In this document: piece after piece, positions 21,388 through 34,090 of the stretch | Position numbering within the stretch: the first letter of the stretch is position 1 | How the letters are laid out: every line of letters starts with the position of its first letter | Source of the DNA: Tigriopus japonicus | Taxonomy: Eukaryota > Arthropoda > Copepoda > Harpacticoida > Harpacticidae | Direction: 5' to 3' | DNA: 64,000 bases | Assembly (NCBI GenBank): GCA_010645155.1 | Contig: JAAGOF010000117.1 | Location: 64,057 to 128,056 of the forward strand | The notes under the pieces: generated by a model | What the model was told of the DNA's origin: nothing | Database searches by the model: none | The model's input: only the letters and a program-made list of their open reading frames with translations | Position numbers and translations under genes: made by a program

Positions 21388-24300
21388 CAGGGGTCGGCAA
21401 CCTCTCTTGGGTCAAGGCCCACGAAATTTGATTCGTATTGTCAGGGGCTCACCAAGTAGACAATGGTAGGTTATAGGGGCCCACATTTTATATGGACCCT
21501 ACAATTCATCCGATTGGCTGGGATGACGCCATAGCCGCGGAGAAAGTTCGAAAAGAAAGTAGATCTTTAAAATTGATAAATTTGGCGGTATTTAGGAGAT
21601 TAAATTTCAAACTTTCACTATGCATTGCCATTTGATAAAGTTCGATTTCTCTTTTAAACTATGATGAAAAGTTTTTGGTAAGGCAATCCATAAATACGAA
21701 GGAAAAACTGAGGGATGGTTTTCAATCAGGAGATTGGCAAGGTGAATGAATGATGGGATCAATGTTTACTAAAACCCAACAACATATGTTTACTTCTCAT
21801 GAGTATTTTTTTGGTTAATATTTTTTGCTGGCTGTTGAGTTTGTAATGATGAGTGAAATCCTTCCTAATGAGAATATACAAGTACCAATATAATAACCTT
21901 TATTCATTTACCCTACCAAAATTCTACACTAGGTTCATCAAGGGCCTCTATAAAAAACCCGTTCCTTTACTTTGCTTGTTTTAGAATGTTTTTGTTTGCC
22001 TTAAAAGCCCAGATATTTTAATGGCTGAGGGAAATTTGATTCACGTTCTTCTGTATTTTAAAGATGACAGTTTTTGCTTGTCTTGATACAAGATGTTCTG
22101 CTAATTAAAAAAAATATGTCCACTTCTTGCTTGACTTTGAGGTTTTGGTTCTCTTGCAGAAGCAACAACTCCAGGGTAATTTTGTCCCCTGGATAATTGA
22201 TGATAGCTTTTGAGATTATTCTCAGCCTGTTTTTATGAACAAATGATGCAACCAAACTGGGGTGACCAAACTTTTTGACGTCGAAATGTCATCTGATGTC
22301 AATTCAGTGCCTTGAAAAGGCTAGTTGAAAAGTGGAAAATGCTAACAAAAATGATAATTTTGAAAGTACTACAGGGAGGGTACATGTAGGGCGTCCAGGA
22401 TTAATTCGAATTTTCGAAATTCGGATGATTAAGGAATAATTTTGATGGATTAGACCGGATTAATAAAATTAAATGGATCCAGTAAATGGATTAACTTTAA
22501 AATGATTGATAAAACAAATAACAACCAAATTTTTTGGTTTATTGATACTGAGATCATTGGAACTATAATTTAAGTCTGAAGTTTTGTAACAAACTTCAAA
22601 TTGCACAAATTGCAACACCAGAAATCACCTTTGTTAACTTTTTACATGTTTTGAAAGTATTATCTATCCATCCATTTTTACCCGGGACAATTACCAAGTA
22701 TTTATGAATGTGGCTAACAAATAATTCTTAATTAGGCTGCTTCAAATTTTGAAACAACATAAGGGCTACATCTATTTGTTGCTACACTGGACCATGGAAT
22801 AACCAGTAAATGGAAACTGTGAGATAAATTTAGTATTCAAGATGGACAAAGATAAAAGTCTTCAATAGATTTTTGTTTCATTTGTTGTAACTCTAATGTA
22901 TTTAACTAGTTATGTCAAAATTGCTCTGAATTTAAAGAGAAAAAGACTGGATGGGTTGAATATGGCTTGATTTCAAGTGATTGATAAACCAATTTAAGCC
23001 AAAGTTTTTATTTTCTGAAAGCAAGGTCTTTGAACAAAATTGATGGGCGAATAGATAAATGAAATTTTAGGATCAAAAGCAAGAATAATTCATTTAGGCA
23101 TACAGATCAGTTTTCAAGTTTTTGGTGTTGTGAAATGCTTCAAATTGTAAGAATCATGTTTTATCTAGTTAAACCTTGTAAAAGATAAATTTACTCATGC
23201 CTAAGTTTCAGTCAAAATTAACAAAGAGTTTAAAAACCATACACTAAATCATGAAAATGTGGACCAAAAATCAAATTTTCATTGATTGTGAACAAAGAAT
23301 AAAAAACACCAACCCATCATGCACAATAAAAACAAGCAACTGAAACACTTTTTAAGATGATTATGCAAATTCCATTGACAGATATGATGCAAAATATGTA
23401 CAACAAATGGCAGCAAAAACATAAAAAACTCACATTTCATTTCCCTTAGGACTTCAGGATTCAAAAGAGAATTTCCATGTCCTAATATTTCATCCTAAGA
23501 GATTCAAGAATGATCTTCAGAAAGCAGGAACTGAACATACAGAATGAAACTATTGTTTAACTGTGTAAACTTGAATGTTTCATATATTTGTGGTACATTT
23601 CCCATCTTGAGTCATTGACAATCCTACCATTCATTAAATTAAATTCATCATAGCAAAATCAATACAACAAAGTTGCTTCTACAAGAATCCTTGGTCCCAA
23701 GGTCTTTTGCAATCATCAATTTCAAGCTTTTTTCTGGACTAATTTTGAAAATTGATACAAAAAACACCTTAAGAACATTTTTTTGGTTCCATTAATCCAT
23801 GTGACAAAAAAAATTAGAAGATTAATCATTTAATCCGATGAAGCCCTAGTACTATGGTCATTACTACATATTTGAAATGTTTTTTTTCAATATTTCAATT
23901 TACATGAGATTGACACACATAGCTTTGATTTGATTAATACTTAATTCTGAAGGTAACATAGAAGCTTGAATGAAAAACAGTTGTAGTGCTCAAATAGTGT
24001 TATGTAGGAGTTTTAAGGAAGCTAAAAAATTGTCACTAGAAGCAGGCAAAACAAGGGTAAAATCTCTGGTGGATATTAGGGGTAACAATTACAATGATTG
24101 CTTTGACAGAATCATAATTTCTGTTTTCAATATCCTTTTTTGTTTATTTCAAGCTCATTAGAGGTGTCAGTGTTGTGTTTCAGAGTCAGTAAATGCTTGT
24201 GTGTGACCACAAAGTAGGAAAAGGTTTGCATGCCCATGTCAGACAAGACCATTCCACTCATCAGCTGATCAGTGGCAGAGGGACTACATTCAGTAGTTCT

Positions 24301-24500
24301 GTTATGGCAACATCCCAGCCAATCGGATGAATTGTAGGGCCCATACACATTTTAACTATCAAAGAGCTTTGGGCCCATGAGTACAGTACTATGGATGGCT
24401 CTCGGGCCCACTTTTTCAAACTTTCTCCATAGCTCCTGGGCCCACGAATGACACCCTTGGGCCCACATGTGGGCCGCGGCCCATAGGTTGCCGACCCCTG
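21388..24500. mobile_element. 3.1-kb hAT element, CAGGGGTCGGCAACC ends
   Basis: The left end is CAGGGGTCGGCAACCT and the right end AGGTTGCCGACCCCTG. Flanks are identical: CTCTACTC at 21380-21387 and 24501-24508. The subterminal region is also inverted (CAATTCATCCGATTGGCTGGGATG near 21510 against its inverse near 24310-24335), and both ends are rich in GGGCCCAC words. The termini are of the hAT kind known from Charlie-like elements. No transposase frame survives inside; the middle is AT-rich and includes another candidate element at 22387-23848. Confidence 0.9.
22387..23848. mobile_element. Candidate element nested in the 3.1-kb hAT
   Basis: The ends TAGGGCGTCCAGGATTAA and the inverse of TTAATCCGATGAAGCCCTA form an imperfect terminal inverted repeat. 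Flanking 8-mers (GGTACATG and GTACTATG) match poorly, so the insertion call is tentative. No coding sequence lies inside. Confidence 0.4.
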
Positions 24501-24897
24501 CTCTACTCGATAACCAGTCTCCAAAAAAAACGAATCGGAGTTTTTCACCTCGAATTCGACCACGATCTGAATACGTTTCGAAAATACTGTAAGTAAACAC
24601 ACCCATTAAACACTGCTTAAGAATTAAGGCAAAGAACATGTTCAAACATTCGATTTTCAGTAAGTTCAAAATTACATCTATCTTTTTGTCCCTAAAGTAT
24701 GAATACAACTAAAATAAACAAGCAGATGTACTTTCCAACCTTAAAAGTCTTTGGAATTTGAAAGCGATTTCTCCAGCTTCAAAAACATGTTTCACAAGTG
24801 AATGAACATAAGCTACATTACAAGGAACTTTACTACAAAATAGAAATGACTGGGTCTTCACTGTCCATCTTCTTTTTCTTCTACTATTGAAGAGATC

Positions 24898-24903
24898 TTT
24901 ATT
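24898..24903 (-). promoter_or_regulatory. Possible poly(A) signal of the C1orf43 homologue
   Basis: AATAAA on the minus strand, 20 bases after the stop codon. The implied 3' UTR is very short; a later signal cannot be excluded. Confidence 0.4.
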
Positions 24904-24923
24904 TTCCTGCCCACAACGACGAA

Positions 24924-27147
24924 TCACACATCCACCGAAACGTTCTTCCCACTTTTGATGTCCTTTGCACTTGGTGAAGGGGCCAATAACGTCACACGAG
25001 AACTACCCCTCTGAGTGGAATGCCTGGAAAAGGGTGATCCAGTGCCATTATTGGCACCATTATTGGCATTGTCTTTGGTGTTGGGCCATTTCTTGCGGTG
25101 TCGACTCTTATCTTCGTCCCCGAGATTCAATGAAACCGCTGGCATTGGAGATGGATGAGGTTTGTTCGAGCGATTTCGAGCCAAACAACTTCGTAAGCGA
25201 GATATCCGCTCGGTAAATGTCTAAAACAGAACAAGAAATCGACAATTCAGTTTGGAGATTTCAGATCATTTGAGTTATTTCACTCCATTTGTGAGTCCAT
25301 ATCTACATGATTTTTGAGTAGGAGAAATAGAAATACCTTTTGAGTACTCTCATGAATTGCTTAGTTTACACTTACAATAAAGAAAGCCAAAAACCTTTCG
25401 ATGAACACTTCAAAACACTTCATTAATTTTATTATTAAATGACGGTTAAGGTTAAATAATTTAAGAAAATTGAATTATAAAAAATTTTGACGCTCGAATT
25501 TTTGCTGCATATGGGTACAACAGTCTTCTTTTGAAAGGTTTTTAAGTCACAACTTTTAAACTTCTTACTTCCTCATTCATATAACAGAGATTATGTATGT
25601 CATTTTTAGGAGATTTAAAACGGTTTTTTTTTTTTTCATTTTTAAAGATCTCTAAGTCTCTACATCTTTTTCAGATCATCTGACCTCTGTTTTGAGATTT
25701 AGAACTGACGTATGGATAACTAAGTTTGATTTGAATACAGGACCATAAACTTTCTCACACGTCAAGCCCAAATATTTCGGACCCAAAAAGAAGCAAGCCC
25801 TCATCTTGAGCTAAAAATTGACGGAATGAAATATAAATTCATCTTTTTTGTCATTTTCCCATATTTTTCTACTCTCTACTCATTATTCTCGTAATTATGT
25901 CACCAATGTTGCCACTTCGCGTCAAAAGTTCGTGTGAATTCCCAAACTACAAATCAACAAACATCCCCTCGAGTTTTAAGGCAAGCTTGCTCAAGCCTCC
26001 TTCCTACCTGAAGTTCCTTTTGCTCAAAAGGTTCGTAGTGATATCGAGCCCGATCGTATTCGTCAGCTAGCAAATGGATCTCTCTCGTATCCATACTGTA
26101 CAAGGGACCATTGGTGCACTTCAAGAGGAACGTTCGGATATTGGAACACGGAGGTCGAGCGTAATTGGCACTATAAGCAGCAATGGCTCGTTCCAATTGA
26201 TGGAAGGCCTCCATAGCTTGGGCCCGGTAAAAATGCTTGGGTTTTTCGGCATTGATTTTGACCATGTTCAACTGGGGCTCTTGACGGATATGATGGATCC
26301 ACTCCAGATGACGATCAATTTCCCGACGAAAAGCTTTGGGTGCACCTAAAGTGAACACACAGAATAATAGGAAGATGGAATCGTTTGATTGTTCATTGAT
26401 CCATCTCTAATGGATAAGGATGGTCGGGCGAATTCAGCTGGGGATTCTTGGGACCAAATAGCTAGGGATGGGTCAGAGCTCAAACTGGATGAATATTATT
26501 GAGAATTCCCAAGCTTCACTCGCATTCTTCCTGAAAAACAACCTGAGATGAAGCCTCAAATTTGACCCACCTCTAGGCATATGGCCCCAAGAATCCCTAG
26601 TTGACTTCGTCTTACCGCACATCTCCCATTTTCCCCCGAAGAATCTCAATCTCTATAATATATTTTTCAAAGCGTTGAAAGCATTCTGAATGGCGTCATC
26701 AGTAGACATTTCGGGATAACTTGGTGGCTATTTCAGTCTGAGTCCATTTTGAGAATGGTCCTCCAAGAAATTAAACAAAACTTTAGGTAGGTAACCTCTC
26801 CCCAGAATTTGTCTTTAATATAAAAACCTAAGTTGTTCACCATTGGCTTGTGAATCCAAAACCTCCAAGATCTCCATCCAAACTTCATGAACCATTTCAA
26901 ACCCAGTTTTTAAAGGTTATTAAAAATTGATTCGGCATGTTTTATTTTCCTGAATGACACTTTTCCTGGACGTACCTTGACCCACGTGCATATGAGGCCC
27001 ACTCCGATTGCGCAAAGCGAACCGCATGATTTGCCGTTTGGCAAAAATGATGAGCATGATACACACTTGCACACCAATGGCGATAATAATGAGCACAATC
27101 GTGCCCGAAAGTTGTTCCGTCGCCATGCCAATGGATTCTAAAGTCAC
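24924..27147 (-). CDS. C1orf43: C1orf43/NICE-3 family membrane protein
   Basis: Three exons join in phase: 26976-27147, 26008-26345 and 24924-25220 (807 nt, 268 aa; 261 aa if the second ATG at 27126 is used). Introns are GT-AG. The protein starts with one hydrophobic segment (about residues 16-36) followed by FAKRQIMRFALRNRSGPH, nearly identical to the segment after the membrane span in human C1orf43. APKAFRREID and EPQL then match in order, as do a YDRARYHYEPFEQKEL block and a basic Ser-rich tail. Human C1orf43 is about 253 aa, so length and architecture agree. The human protein is membrane-anchored and was reported as a regulator of phagocytosis; the role here is assumed by homology. The stop of the small gene upstream (27248) is only 100 bases from the first ATG. 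Confidence 0.92.
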
Positions 27148-27247
27148 TCAACCACGAAATCCAGGAAAATTGAAGAAGACGAGGATGATGATTGTGGATG
27201 TTATTTTTTTCTAAAAATGGACTACTACTCTTATAGATGAAGGCGGT

Positions 27248-27805
27248 CTAAAATTCTCCTCGGAAAAGATCGTCCTTCATGATCTTCTCAAAAATTTGTT
27301 TTCGTCCGGCCAAAGAGGTCATGAGGGTGTTATAACCTTCTTTCTTCAATCGTCGGCTCTCTTTTGGACGAGGATTGTACTGGCGCATCTGGAACATCAA
27401 TTTGCATTGAACATTTAATCATGATCCAATGATTCGGTTGGTTATCAGCTCGTTTCAGACTTCTTTTGGTGTTTTTACTTCGAACGTTCAATCCGGTCCT
27501 CATTATTTCATCAAAAATATCAATCTTTAGGATGTAAAAACGGTGATTAAAGAATAGGTTGTTAGAAAGTGAATGTCAATTTTTAGGCTCTGAAGGCTTT
27601 AAACTCATCCGAAAGTTATTTGCAATGGGCCAAACGTAGTAGTACGTACGTCTTTTAAGGGATTTCGGTGTTGGAAGAATCCTTGGCGTTGGGCCATGTG
27701 ACCGGGAAACGGAAAAGCGTTTTGGCGAGACCAAAAGTTCTTGATGTAATGGCGAACCCCGCCCAAACACCACGGATTGAAACGATTCACGCTCAACAAA
27801 CCCAT
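27248..27805 (-). CDS. Small 98-aa protein, possible mitochondrial bL34
   Basis: Two exons, 27650-27805 (52 codons) and 27248-27388 (46 codons plus stop), join in phase 0. The donor is GAC|GTACGT and the acceptor TTCCAG|ATG. Exon 1 is rich in Arg, Phe and Gly with no acidic residue until its last codon, as expected of a mitochondrial presequence. Exon 2 (YNPRPKESRRLKKEGY, then MTSLAGRKQI) has the size and spacing of mature bL34: basic stretch, Gly-aromatic, then a short Ala-Gly-Arg helix start. Usual bL34 residues such as His before Gly are replaced, and the C-terminus DDLFRGEF is unusual. The frame is open upstream to 27907, but the 34 extra codons look like leader. Exon structure is convincing; the family assignment is tentative. 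Confidence 0.5.
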
Positions 27806-28503
27806 CTCGCCTCTCTGGGCCAAAACCACCCACCAGGCACACACTACTTCCAAAAGATTGGTTTCTTTCTTTGTTTCTTTCAGCCTCGAAATTCTTGACT
27901 TTCCCATTGATCTCAGGGATGCCGACTTGGTTTTAGGGTTGGCTCATGCGAGCCAGAGCCCTCAATTTTGATCTGGAAAATTTGGATTGAGGAATCTTCG
28001 AGAGTTTTGATTTTGATGTATTGTATTTAGAAACGTTGTTTAGACTCCTATGGGTAACTTAAGAAACTCGACGACGATGTTTTGGGTCGAAGAAATGCTG
28101 GTGGAACTTCAGAAAATGAACGGGTGAGGTTGGATTTGGCAACGCTAAATTGAGGTTGCGTGACATTGTTTACATTTGAGTACGTTTTTAAAAGGACGCA
28201 AAGCATTCGCGTAATTCACCCAACTAAAGATGCGCAGACGACTGAATCGGAAACAAACCTATGATGCAATTGTAATTACAATTACATTTCCAAGTAATTG
28301 TAATTAATTACATTTGACATCAAAGTTATTATAATTGCAATTGATTACATTTGAGCCCGTGAAATTGACATTTTTCAATGACAATTACATTATCACCGAC
28401 ATAAGAAATTCTGGGATTAGAAATTTCGCAGATTTCCTCTCGTCCTTCCAATATTTTTCGGTGCGTAAATTGATTCACAAAAATTTCACGGGTTTGTGAT
28501 GAC
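27806..28503. other. Upstream region and (AATTGTAATTAC)-type low complexity
   Basis: 27806-28050 is the likely promoter side of the small minus-strand gene; no TATA box is obvious. 28265-28395 is a degenerate array of AATTGTAATTACA words, and a similar array is at 31820-31915. No gene is seen. Confidence 0.4.
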
Positions 28504-28990
28504 TAAGGACGGGCAAAAAGTGCAAATCAAAAGAAGCTTTTGGTTACCAAAAGTTGCACAGTAATCAGCCCAAAATTGTAAAACAAAATGCAGAAAAAGG
28601 TCAAAAGCGCAAATAAAAACCAAACTAGCGCAAAAAAAATATATATATAATCGCAAAAAAATCTGAAATTTCTGAAACAAAAAGCTTCAGATACTTTCTT
28701 GTCGTCTGCTTGTTAATTTTCAATCTTGAGGAAAATTTAGATATCGAGGTAGTAGTAGTCAATACTATGCTAGCCTATGCTGGGGGCCGTAAAATCAGAT
28801 TAAGTTTTCAAATTTGGAAAAAAATCTTCCAAACGTAAGCATTTTCTAAGACGAAATAGCAAACTCTTAACAATTTGTTCATTTTAGGCCGAATTCGGAA
28901 AAAATCATGCAAATAAAGGTGAAAAGTGCAAAAAGGCAAATAAATGTGTTTATGTTCCCAAAGTCTTTTTACACTTTTTGCCCGTCCCTA
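28504..28990. mobile_element. hAT-type MITE, TAGGGACGGGC ends
   Basis: The ends are TAAGGACGGGCAAAAAGTG and CACTTTTTGCCCGTCCCTA (with one short gap). Flanks are GTGATGAC (28496-28503) and GTGACGAC (28991-28998), an 8-bp duplication with one change. The 487-bp interior is non-coding. Its inner part (CTTCAGATACTTTCTTG to TCAGATTAAG) is present in reverse at 30480-30625. Confidence 0.85.
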
Positions 28991-29439
28991 GTGACGACTG
29001 AATCCCGACCTGAATTCTTTGCTAAAAGTTGCGCACACAACCTCCAAGGCTACGTAAGGTTTGTGAGGAACATTGCGTTATGACCGAGATTGAAGTTTGT
29101 CAGTTTGATTGGAAAATCCCTTTCTTATGTCAACTGCACTATGAGCCATTGTAAAGCCTTAGGATAGTGTTTTTGCCTTGTTCTGAGCAATTCATGCACG
29201 GTGCTTGAAGTTCTTTTTTTACTATCTAGCTAACGGTTGTAAGTCAAAATGAGAATACAGGCTTTGGCATTAGGAATTTGTCTTGAATTGCTTTGCCAAG
29301 GAGCATGCCAAGCATTGATGGACTGATATGGCTAGGTACACCCTGTTCTGTTGGCCTTACTGTCCTCTCCCCTGTTCCCTTTCTCCTCTTTCATTGCACC
29401 CCCTTCAACAACCACGTATGTCTTTCATCCCCTTCAAGG

Positions 29440-29975
29440 GGAGTGATCACCGTATCATTTTACGGACCTGCTGCCGTCTCTAACTGCCGTTAGCAGTGTA
29501 GGCTTGCCAAAAACATATCAGTTTTCAAGGGTCAGATTTTCGAAAAATGTTGCATTTATGGGCAATGGCATGGTCAATGTATGTTGAGAAGTATTCCTAA
29601 GTAATTTCAAATCAAATGGACAAATTGGAAGCCTTCAATTAAACAAATTATTTGTTTTTAGGTTTAGTTGCCCAGGAACCAATCTCCTCTGGCCATCTTG
29701 TTATTCAAAGTGGGGCATTCCTAATTTCAAAGTTCGGAAGAACCCTCTCAACTTATGTAGCAAAATTTTAGATAAAAGCAACAAAACATACTTTTTTGCA
29801 AAAACAATGTCATGAATTGCTATTTCAACTTCAATTTGTGCAGATAAGAATAGCATTGTTGCAATCACCAGGCCTAAACCTTCGTTTTAGTTACCTCACA
29901 CGCTCATCAGAAACACAGGTCTTCCGAACTTTTTTTCCCGCCAAAAATGATGAAGTCACTAGTAATTGCTGTAAG
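29440..29975. repeat. Interspersed repeat R29, uninterrupted copy
   Basis: Homologous to 59159-59634 plus 60759-60830. Shared landmarks are GTATCATTTTACGGACCTGC, CTCTAACTGCCGTTAGCAG and the end CACTAGTAATTGCTGTAA. At 29903-29910 it carries CTCATCAG as an empty target site that is filled by a 1.1-kb hAT in the other copy. Both copies contain a coding-like stretch preceded by TTTTTAG, best preserved in the 59-kb copy, but neither copy is intact. Confidence 0.85.
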
Positions 29976-29996
29976 TTATTCAATCACACTCATCAG

Positions 29997-30625
29997 TAGG
30001 GACGGGCAAAAAGTGTAAAAAGATTTTTGGTAACATAAACACATTTATTTAACTTTTTCCACTTTTCTGCTTTATTTGCACGATTTTTTTACGAATTCGG
30101 CCTAAAATGAACAAATTGTTGAGAGTTTGCTCTTTCTTCTTTGAAAATTAGTGATGTGTTTCGAACGGGGAGTGCTGCCATTTTTAACTCGGAAGTTTAT
30201 CGTTATTAAAAAGGGCAGGTTGTTTTGAACTTTCTGAAGAGACCCAAGTAAAGACCGATTTGGCAACTAGTTCGAGTTTCATCAGTTGTTGTACTTATGG
30301 GTTTCGAGTTGGCAGTGCTGCCATATTTTATGGCAAATTAGGTCTATTGCTTGTTGAGAAGTTTAGTTGTGGTCAGATTTTTTACCCTAAAAACCAAAAT
30401 GGCAAAACTCTGCCAAAAATTCAAATCGAAACACATCAGTATTGAAAATGTTCACTTTTGGAAGATTTTTTTTTCAAATTTGAAAACTAAATCTGATTTT
30501 ACGGCTCCCAGCGTAGGCTACCATAGTTTTGATTACTACTCCTTCAATATCTAAATTTTCCTCTTCAAGATTGGAAAAATAACAAGCATATTACAAGAAA
30601 GTATCTGAAGCTTTATGTTACAGAA
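29997..30625. mobile_element. hAT-type TAGGGACGGGC element, partial
   Basis: It begins TAGGGACGGGCAAAAAGTG right after CTCATCAG (29989-29996). The far part, 30480-30625, matches the 28504-28990 MITE in reverse. A segment of unrelated sequence, about 30150-30400, interrupts it. The right terminus and the second target duplication are missing, so it is a truncated or rearranged copy. Confidence 0.6.
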
Positions 30626-30829
30626 ATTTCATTAAATTGACAAATTTCTCTCGCCCAAGTTTCGCGCCAATACTTGCATCAGCTGTTGTTATCAAAACAA
30701 ACTCATTTTTAGAGTCCGTGTGCCACCAACATATCATCTACAACAGCCTCAAGCTGAGCAAGTTTGCCCTGAGGGCAAAGTACCTCAAGGAGTACAATGA
30801 CAAGGAGGACCAGATTGACTAACTTCAGC

Positions 30830-31110
30830 TATATAAAGCTAAATGTAACTCTTTTTCCTGATATTTTGGACAATTAGCTCCAAGTTCGATGCATTTTGCT
30901 CTTTTGGTTCTTTCATCTCCTTTTGAATAATTTTGCCATTTCTAGCTCTTTTTCTGCGAACTTTAGGGATTTTTGGCTCCTTTTCACAATTTTTTCAAGT
31001 TGCCAGATTTTCTATTTCAACAAAATGAGGCTTTTTCAAAATTGAACATTTTTTAGCAAACACGTAGGATTTTTAGGGCAATTGACTTCGAACCATCCCT
31101 CTTTCTGCTA
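30830..31110 (-). repeat. Interspersed repeat, inverse of 39340-39620
   Basis: CATTTTTTAGC, AATGAGGCTTTTTCAAAATTG and GGGATTTTTGGCTCC words match the reverse complement of 39340-39620. The repeat is AT-rich and non-coding, with no defined ends. Confidence 0.6.
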
Positions 31111-33859
31111 ATGCAAAAAAACAAAAGTTTTCGGCTAGACTTTCACAATTTCTATTCACGTGCTGGTACCGGCTAATGCCTCCACCAATTTTCCTTTTGG
31201 ACAATAGTTGGTGCACTTGTTTGATGGAAAAAGCACATCTTGCTCTTTGATTCAAACTAATTTATCTGACACAAAGTTCATACAACCAAGTTGAAATTAA
31301 GCAAAAGAGCTTTGAATAACGGGCCAATCAGCGGGTAAAATTCGATTTTTCAATTAATTCGTTTTCACTTGCAAATCAATTATTTTGTCATCAATTTGCC
31401 GTCAATGTGATGCCACTTAAAAGTAGCCCATGCCATGTTACAGAACACACCCAAGGTGTAATGTTTAATCACTTTCAAACCACACGAGTTTTTGACCATG
31501 ATATTTGTGTCAAGAGGTAGAGGCTGTCATAACCAAAGGCAGACAAATGAGGTGAAAAAAATAAAGTTGTGAAAAATCGTCATACTTGTAAAGTTCGTGT
31601 TTTCTGAGAAAGAAAAATATGCCATGTGATTGATAGAATCAAAATTTTAAGCCCGTTTAAAATCTTTTGGCTTTGATAAATCGCTCTTTCATATTGAACT
31701 CTCAATCATTATAAGTTGTATTCTAAATTGTCAATTGGTGCATCACTTTTTTAAAAATGGCCAAGCTTTCATCATTTTGGAAATGCAAAATGGTGAAAGA
31801 GACGGAAAAATTGCGATTGGCATGTAATGTCAATTACATTTTCGGGCGGTGTTTTTATAATCGTGTTTGACCAAATAATTGTAATTGTAAATAATTACAT
31901 TTTTCAAGTAATTGACCGAACCCTGGCTCATCGCTGACAATGCAAGTTTTGTGATTCCCTCTCAATGTTTTCTAAATTTTTTTCCCCTTTCAAAAATCAT
32001 CGAAAAATCCCCAAAACAGTCGCAAAGTACAAATGAAAATGACCATTTCCAAATGAAAGATTTGAGCTTCCGCACTTTTGTTAAAACTCAGAGAGCCTGG
32101 ACCAAAAAAAGGGCAAAACCAGCAGATAACAAGTGAAAATTGTCTAGCTAACTGAAATGCGACACAAGAAGATATCCAAACTGACCGGCCATCTCAATGA
32201 AAAACCCCAAGTTTCGTAATTTCTAGAGCTTGAAGAATCGACTATAACGACATTTTACCAAGTTTCGTCAAAGACCATCATGAAAAAAAAGTTTGCTTTG
32301 CGACTCAAAACGAATCATTTGCATTCACACTTGGAATTGCAAATCTAGCCTTGCTTCCTCGACTCCTTCCATTTCACCCAGTTTCTAAGCTTATTTGGAA
32401 TGCTTAATCAGACTTCTTTTTCCATCCTCAAAAGCCATTTGTCTTCCTTTAGATGCCCGGATAATTGAGACATAAGCTTTTGGATCCCATCTCGGGTCCT
32501 GCATTATAAAAGAGGTACTGAATTGGAGCCAACAAAAAAAGAAGTCCATGGTCTTCATAACGCCATGGAAGACCAAATCCAGCCAATAGAGATGTTGAAT
32601 ATGACCAACTAAGACAGACTTTCTCTTTCATCTGCCCCTTCTTCGCCCAAAACCCAAAAAGCGATCCCCTTCGTCCTTGAGATCTGACAGAGGCCGAATG
32701 GCCAAAACGTGAGTACTTGCAGACGCTTTCATGACATTCCATCCTTTGGGATGGTCCACAACCATCTCGGGATCTCGTCATGAAAAGGCCAAATCTTAGG
32801 AAAACTGGGAGATATTGGTAAAGAAAATATCAGACTGTCTTCATGCACATTCATTCAATAATGGATAGTTAAGCATGGGTGACTGGGTTGATTTGATCCC
32901 ATGACCATTGCATTTTTGGCATTGCGTTTATGTGTCAATAGTTTTGCAAGGTTTCCGAACTTAATAGTTCTTCAACAAAGGCTCTGAAATGCGTGTGAAT
33001 GCCTTCGTTTTCTTTTGTCATAGTTGGAACTGTGAAGTAATGGAAAAGGGAGAATTGTAGTACCTAGACAGAGGTGGCCTTAACATGCACGCAAAACGTA
33101 GAGAACTCAGAATCAATGTGGCATGAATCATAAAATCCACCAAAACAGAGATCATAACCCAGTTCATACCAAAGGGGAAGCATGGGTCTATTTGCTTTGG
33201 CCCGCCTTTTACTCTTATACAGAGACCGAGCCAAGGGTACCTTCTGTACAGCTGCAAAGGCCAGCTTTCCTTCCTCAACCATTGGCGCGCCGGCAAGCGA
33301 GACTTTATGCGAGTTTTACACTAAGACCGAGAAAGAGAGAAGGACAAAATGAGGACGGCCTTTTTGTTTGAATGCTATGCTGTTTGGATGGCTGCCCAGT
33401 TTGAGTGGAGTGGTTGGTGCGACGACCGATGTTCGAACATGCAGGTTTCCACAGAGAGACATAGAATGAAAGAGCAAATGGCAATTCATCAAGGTAGGCT
33501 TAGAGGTGTTTATAGGCTCCCTGCAATTACCGAGTAGAGAGAATAACCATTGGTCTTGAAACCTTTTTACTACTCTTTGTTATTATCTTGAAACCTCTTT
33601 ATGTTGAAGCTTCTTCTCCGGCAATCTGTTGAAGATGTTTTATGAAATGACTTTGTTTTGACAAGGTTGATTAGACAAGCATTCAAAAATGCTATTTGAT
33701 AAATTTCAGCCTGAAATATTGACCTACAGACAAGAAACTACGTTAGGAGGTCTCCTCAAGAGGTTGTAAGGTTGTACATCCGTGATGTTCCAGTTTGCTA
33801 TTGTCTATGTTGAGTAGTTGTCTATGAGTATGACCAAAAGAACCGACCCAGACCTGTTC
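31111..33859. other. Gene-free tract
   Basis: No coding exon is supported on either strand. 31820-31915 is a second AATTGTAATTACA low-complexity array. Frames of up to 110 codons near 32.4-33.4 kb overlap one another on both strands without splice context or recognisable domains. Confidence 0.4.
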
Positions 33860-34090
33860 AATTATCTTATCTAAATACTTTTTTCGGGAAAGTATCTTGA
33901 AGTCTCTTTATCTAGATACTTTTTTTGGAAAACTATCTTAAACTATCTTTATCTAGATAATGTGTTTTCTCAATCTTTTGTCTTAAAGCATCCATTATGC
34001 ATTGTTTAGTAAACATTTTTCCAAAAAGTATCTAGAAGTATTTTATTTAGATACGTTTTGTGAAAAGTATCTTGAAGTATCTTATCTAGA
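33860..34090. repeat. TATCTAGATAC palindromic repeat cluster
   Basis: Five or six imperfect units of about 45 bases, each containing (T)TATCTAGATAC followed by a T run and GAAAGTATCTTGAAG. The core word is a palindrome, so the array could fold. It lies about 0.9 kb upstream of the copine start codon. Confidence 0.6.

Noticed and set aside
28265..31915. CRISPR-like repeated AATTGTAATTACA words
   Set aside because: Spacing is irregular, there are no unique spacers of constant length, and the genome is eukaryotic.
32449..33371. Frames of 82-110 codons on both strands
   Set aside because: They overlap each other, lack good splice sites and show no recognisable domain.
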